Source of the DNA: Neoconidiobolus thromboides FSU 785
Lineage: Eukaryota > Entomophthoromycota > Entomophthoromycetes > Entomophthorales > Neoconidiobolaceae
Assembly (NCBI GenBank): GCA_025603075.1
Contig: MU626280.1
Span: 62,001-126,000 of the forward strand
DNA: 64,000 nt
Reading direction: 5' to 3'
The position numbers and the translations under genes were made by a program. The notes beneath the pieces were generated by a model. The model saw only the letters and a list, made by a program, of their open reading frames with translations, was not told the origin of the DNA and ran no database searches. This document shows positions 60,567 through 64,000 of the stretch, piece after piece (position 1 is the first letter of the stretch; the number at the start of each line of letters is the position of its first letter).

Positions 60567-60672
60567 AATGGGGATGTATATATTTTTATATTTAAGAATT
60601 TTACTAATAAATTTTCTACTCAAATAGCGCTTAAAAATGAAAAAAGTAATAAAGTCAAAAAAAACACTCACA
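60567..60672 (+). mobile_element. Fold-back MITE, copy 18 (subtype B)
   Basis: AATGGGGATGTATATATTTT on the left and AACACTCACAAAT on the right. The centre is TTTTCTACTCAAATAGCGCTT. The borders are slightly worn. Confidence 0.8.
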
Positions 60673-61024
60673 AATTATCATATTTAGCAATTAGATAAGT
60701 TTTAAAACCTTTATAAATAACGTTATTTTTTGAACCGGTTAACATTGTTTTCCTCAAAATTAATCGACTTATAATGCTTTAAAATAACTATTTTGCTATC
60801 ATAACCTTACCAATCCGCTATTAGTTGCTTATAAACTTTGAGTTGAGTTGTTCAAATATTACTTCAATTGTTTAAGTAGATTTTTTTCCAATTACTCATT
60901 GATTTTAAGCTGGAAAATAATTTTATGGGATATTTCGAAAAATCCAACTTTTTTAATTCACACTAAAAATTGACTAATTGAAAAAATAAATTGATATTTT
61001 AATAGAATTAAAAAATACATTATA

Positions 61025-61774
61025 ATGTTAAAATCCGTAGTTACTATAAGATCTCAATTAACTAAGGTAAATAACAAATAAGAGATAGTTTTAATAAGAA
61101 AGTTCAATTTTAATTTTTAAATAATCTAGATTAACAAACCTTTATTAACAAAATGGAACTTGAATGGTAATTTAATTCGAGTATAAAACAAAGTTAATTA
61201 AACTAACCTTTTCAATATTTAGTTAATACTGTATCAAAGCCATTGTATCAATCATTAAATCATTTAGCCACTGCATCTACATCTTCAACAATAGAAAAGA
61301 GTAACATTCAATTGATTCAATAATCTGTAAAAATATTAATTGATTTAACTAGCTCCTTTACCATCTTCATCCAGTACCAACGCTATCAATTTCAGTCATG
61401 AAACCAAACAATTAATTAACAAACTTCGTTCACAAAACAAATACTATGCAGTCTTAAAAATCAAGGGAAAACGATATACAGTCACCGAAAATGATACCAT
61501 TGTATTAGGCTATTCATCCGAATTAAAATTAGGAGATAAATTAAGAATGGAACAAGTTACGGAATTAGGTAGTAAAGATTATTCCATTATTGGTGCTCCT
61601 TTTGTAAGTGAGAAATTGTATGAGATTGAAGGTACAGTGGTAGAGCACACTCAAGGACCTGAGATTAATATTGTTAAGTTTAAAAAAAGAAAAGGATATC
61701 GTAGAGAATATAATTATAGAAATCATTATACTTTGATTAAAGTTAGTAAATTAGAAGTTAATAAAATGGAGTAG
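61025..61774 (+). CDS. MRPL49: Mitochondrial large-subunit ribosomal protein bL21m
   Basis: Four exons: 61025-61066, 61130-61166, 61223-61300 and 61353-61774 (579 nt, 192 residues). The N-terminal ~75 residues are rich in Ser, Thr, Asn and basic residues (MLKSVVTIRSQLTK) and act as a mitochondrial presequence. The bL21 fold reads YYAVLKIKGKRYTVTENDTI, LKLGDKLRMEQVTELGSKDY, IIGAPFV, VVEHTQGPEINIVKFKKRKG and YRREYNYRNHYTLIKV. The last two are the highly conserved bL21 signature (FKFKRRKGYRRK.GHRQ.YT). The 61301-61352 intron must be removed to avoid an in-frame TAA. Yeast nomenclature is used for the symbol. Confidence 0.92.
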
Positions 61775-61910
61775 AGAATGAAATAAAAACAAAATCAGTT
61801 TATATTATAGCATGATGTTAATGTTATATTTATGATTTTTTATTTTAGTAATATTGATAGACTACTTTAATTATTATTATTACAATACTAATAAAAATGA
61901 ATTATTGAAT

Positions 61911-61923
61911 CCCCTTAAAGGGG
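61911..61923. promoter_or_regulatory. CCCCT/AGGGG palindrome upstream of the glycosyltransferase
   Basis: CCCCTTAAAGGGG is a perfect inverted repeat around one A, 101 nt upstream of the ATG at 62025. It contains two copies of the AGGGG stress-response element known from Msn2/4 targets in yeast. It could equally be part of a 3' hairpin of the bL21m transcript. Function is speculative. Confidence 0.3.
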
Positions 61924-61973
61924 TAAAAGCTAAAATATGGGGTAAAATAGAAAGGGGGTAGATAACGAAAAAG

Positions 61974-61981
61974 TATATAAA
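61974..61981 (+). promoter_or_regulatory. TATA box of the glycosyltransferase gene
   Basis: TATATAAA lies 44 nt upstream of the ATG at 62025. Confidence 0.5.
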
Positions 61982-62024
61982 CAATCAAAGTTAAAAACTT
62001 ATTAAACTCTATATTTTGAAAATT

Positions 62025-63490
62025 ATGAAAACACTTCAACTATCTTACATTTTATTTTTAATACCAATATTAATCCCTCCAATTTTAACCTATGAATTTA
62101 ATTTAGATGAGAACCAGACTCACTATAATATCTTTTTTGCCAGTTTCACCGGAAGTCAAAGTCATGTCAAAGGTATTCTGAATTTAGGTTATGAATTACA
62201 ACAAGTAGGTCATAAATTCAGTTTACTCACCACACCAAAACGAATGAAATGGGGTAATAAATACAATATCACTAGTTATTCTATTGGAAAAGATGAGTCT
62301 ACTGCGCTATTTTCAAGAGTTAAAAAATATGAAGAAAAGAATTCAGGAGAATTTAATACAGATGACTTTTTTGCTAAAGACATTGATGAGTTAGTCATTA
62401 AGCCTTATGAGTATGCATTTATGGAATTGAAGGAAATAGTGGATAAAGAGAATCCAGATTTGATAATATGTGATTTTATAAGTGTAGTATGTATGGATAT
62501 TGCAAGTATTTTAAAAGTACCTATGATAATCACATTTCAAAGTATTGATTTTGGTAATGTTATTATTAATGACTATATTAGCTTAGTTAGTGAATATGAT
62601 AAATTAAGTATTAAAGAGATGAATATTTTTGATCGATTTTATCATTTTTTTTGGGTTAAAATTATGAAATATTATTATTATTTTCCAGTTATTAGTAAAT
62701 TGAAAGCAATGAAGAACAAGTTTAATGTCCCCTTTTCAATTGCTACTATTAAAGGAAATTTTCAACAAGGACTCATTTGGGCGAATACCTTTTGGGGTTA
62801 TGAAATACCAAGATATTTGCCACCTAATATTCAATTAATTGGCCCTATCAAAGATGCATTAGAAGATACTAAACAAGTAGAAGAAGTAGATAGATTTTTA
62901 GTAGATAAACAAAAAGTAATTTATATATCTTTTGGTACTAATTTAATATTATCCGATATAGAATTTAATTTAATTTATCAACAATTAAATCAATTAATTA
63001 AAAATAATTTAATTGATGGAGTTATATGGTCATTAACTAATACTAAATTAAGTGATAAAGATAATAAAAAAGAAAATAATAAGAAAGAAAATAATAAGAG
63101 TATATTATTTATAAATTATTTAAATCAACCGTTATTATTAAATAATAATAAAATAATATTATTTATTACTCATTCAGGATTAGAGTCTATATTTGAATCA
63201 ATACAATCAAATACACCCATGTTAAATTTGCCATTTTATTTTGATCAACCAAGGAATAGTTTTAAAAATGATAGAATTCAAATTAGCGAAACAATATTAA
63301 AATATCAACTGTTGAAAGATAATAATATATTATATGATAAGTTAAAATTAATGTTAAATAATTTAAATTATTATAAAAGTTATTTAAACTTATTAAATCA
63401 TTTAATTAAAATTAGTCAGAAAGATAATCAATTATTAATTCAAGATTTAATTAATTATATTATTTTAGCTAAAAAATGTAGAAAATTAGA

Positions 63491-63552
<62 letters not shown>

Positions 63553-63770
63553 TACATCCTTATTTCATTCCACCTTGTGAAATAGTTCCATTTCAATCTA
63601 TAAGTGATCATATTAATCCAATTATACTTCACCATTTAGATATTAAATTATTGTTATTTTTATCTTTCTTTACTTTCATTTACTTCCTTGGTAAACTAAT
63701 TATCTATATAAAATTAATATTGTTCAATTCCCAATCTAATATTACTATGGATAAAAACAAACAAGAATAA
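62025..63770 (+). CDS. UDP-glycosyltransferase (GT1 family), membrane-anchored
   Basis: This intronless gene encodes 581 residues. A signal peptide (MKTLQLSYILFLIPILIPPI) precedes the N-terminal Rossmann-like domain, which contains FFASFTGSQSHVKGILNLG with the likely catalytic His, and a YEFMEL...PDLIICDFI stretch. The C-terminal donor-binding domain has VIYISFGTNL and the UGT signature THSGLESIFESIQSNTPML followed by LPFYFDQPRN. A membrane helix near the C-terminus (LLLFLSFFTFIYFLGKLII) and a short basic tail complete the layout, as in ER-bound UGTs. A run of 19 Asn lies between the catalytic part and the helix. The acceptor is unknown; sterol or other lipid glucosylation is possible. The start is the ATG at 62025. 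Confidence 0.87.
63492..63548 (+). repeat. (AAT)19 tract encoding poly-Asn
   Basis: Nineteen consecutive AAT codons lie within the glycosyltransferase. Pure codon use implies recent slippage and probable length variation. Confidence 0.9.
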
Positions 63771-63859
63771 AATATACATGTTCCTATTTTTAATTATAAT
63801 ATTTAATAATTTTATTTCTATATTTTTATAACAATAATAATAATAACTAATCCCCTTGT

Positions 63860-64000
63860 TTAAGCTATTATCTTTCTTTTCACAGTAAATTTCTCATCTT
63901 CATCTACTTTTTTATTTTCTATCTCACCAAAGAAATTACTAGTTTGATTAAGTTGTATATTTCTTTGTAAAAATTTTAAACCAGCTAAATTATAGCCAAT
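63860..64000 (-). CDS. C-terminus of a probable Utp12/WDR3-type protein (partial)
   Basis: The minus-strand frame is open from the window edge to a TAA at 63860-63862 (46 residues). It reads IGYNLAGLKFLQRNIQLN, then a Glu/Lys-rich tail ending VKRKIIA. The GFNLA.LKFL pattern followed by a charged tail resembles the end of Utp12-domain WD-repeat proteins of the small-subunit processome. With so little sequence this is tentative. Confidence 0.4.
   Translation of the reverse strand: MGYNLAGLKFLQRNIQLNQTSNFFGEIENKKVDEDEKFTVKRKIIA

Larger units (their letters stand above)
58424..61024. other. Long intergenic region with four MITEs
   Basis: This 2.6 kb region is the densest for the repeat family (copies at 59504, 59844, 59980 and 60567). 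No gene was recognised. Confidence 0.6.

Noticed and set aside
23653-62025. A functional gene cluster (glycan/chitin or ubiquitin)
   Set aside because: Related functions are scattered among unrelated housekeeping genes on both strands, with no shared regulation visible.
1-64000. CRISPR arrays, bacterial operons or phage-like modules
   Set aside because: The window is eukaryotic with spliced genes. The only dispersed repeat is the MITE, which has no regular spacing.

Overview
The window is nuclear DNA of an AT-rich fungus. I read 24 protein genes (two of them cut by the window edges), one tRNA gene and 18 copies of one small repeat. The fungal assignment rests on several points: Pob3 without an HMG box, a fungal transcription-factor middle domain, bL21m, Sec8, Ufd2 and Alg5, split by GT-AG introns that are mostly 44-75 nt with CTAAC/CTAAT-like branch sites. 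Genes of this kind (TRAPPC13, a roadblock dynein light chain, a UBE2T-like E2, CENP-N) together with very low GC suggest an early-diverging lineage, for example Entomophthoromycotina such as Conidiobolus. That placement is inference; the sequence alone does not prove it. Stops are TAA, TAG and TGA, so the standard code fits.

Layout. 1-9.4 kb: the end of TRAPPC13 (+), CENP-N/Chl4 (-), an ML-domain secreted lipid-binding protein (-), the U1 snRNP factor Prp40 (+) and NC2-alpha/Bur6 (+). 9.5-17.1 kb: a minus-strand block of Pob3 (FACT), an MRG15/Eaf3 chromodomain protein, a plasma-membrane-type syntaxin and a membrane-anchored kelch protein. 17.1-23.6 kb: sparse, with an F-box protein, tRNA-Gly(UCC) and repeats. 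23.6-35.9 kb: gene-dense, with Alg5 (+), then a UBE2T-like E2 with a long acidic tail, a patatin-like lipase, exocyst Sec8 (many introns) and an uncharacterised SANT/Myb-like protein, all on the minus strand. 36.5-45.2 kb: two related membrane RING-H2 proteins and the U-box ligase Ufd2. 46-55 kb: a histidine acid phosphatase, dynein light chain roadblock (+), phosphoacetylglucosamine mutase and an AA11-like copper monooxygenase. 55-64 kb: a transcription-factor-like protein with no zinc cluster, mitochondrial bL21, a UDP-glycosyltransferase, and the 3' end of a probable Utp12/WDR3 gene.

The genes are mostly unrelated housekeeping genes and do not form a cluster. Loose themes are chromatin and transcription (NC2-alpha, Pob3, Eaf3, SANT), ubiquitin (UBE2T-like, RING-H2 pair, Ufd2, F-box), secretion and membrane traffic (TRAPPC13, syntaxin, Sec8), and glycan or chitin metabolism (Alg5, PGM3-type mutase, AA11-like enzyme).

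The most distinctive non-genic signal is a family of ~105-bp fold-back MITEs (TA flanks, ends TATGGGGATGT...), all in intergenic DNA and separable into two subtypes.
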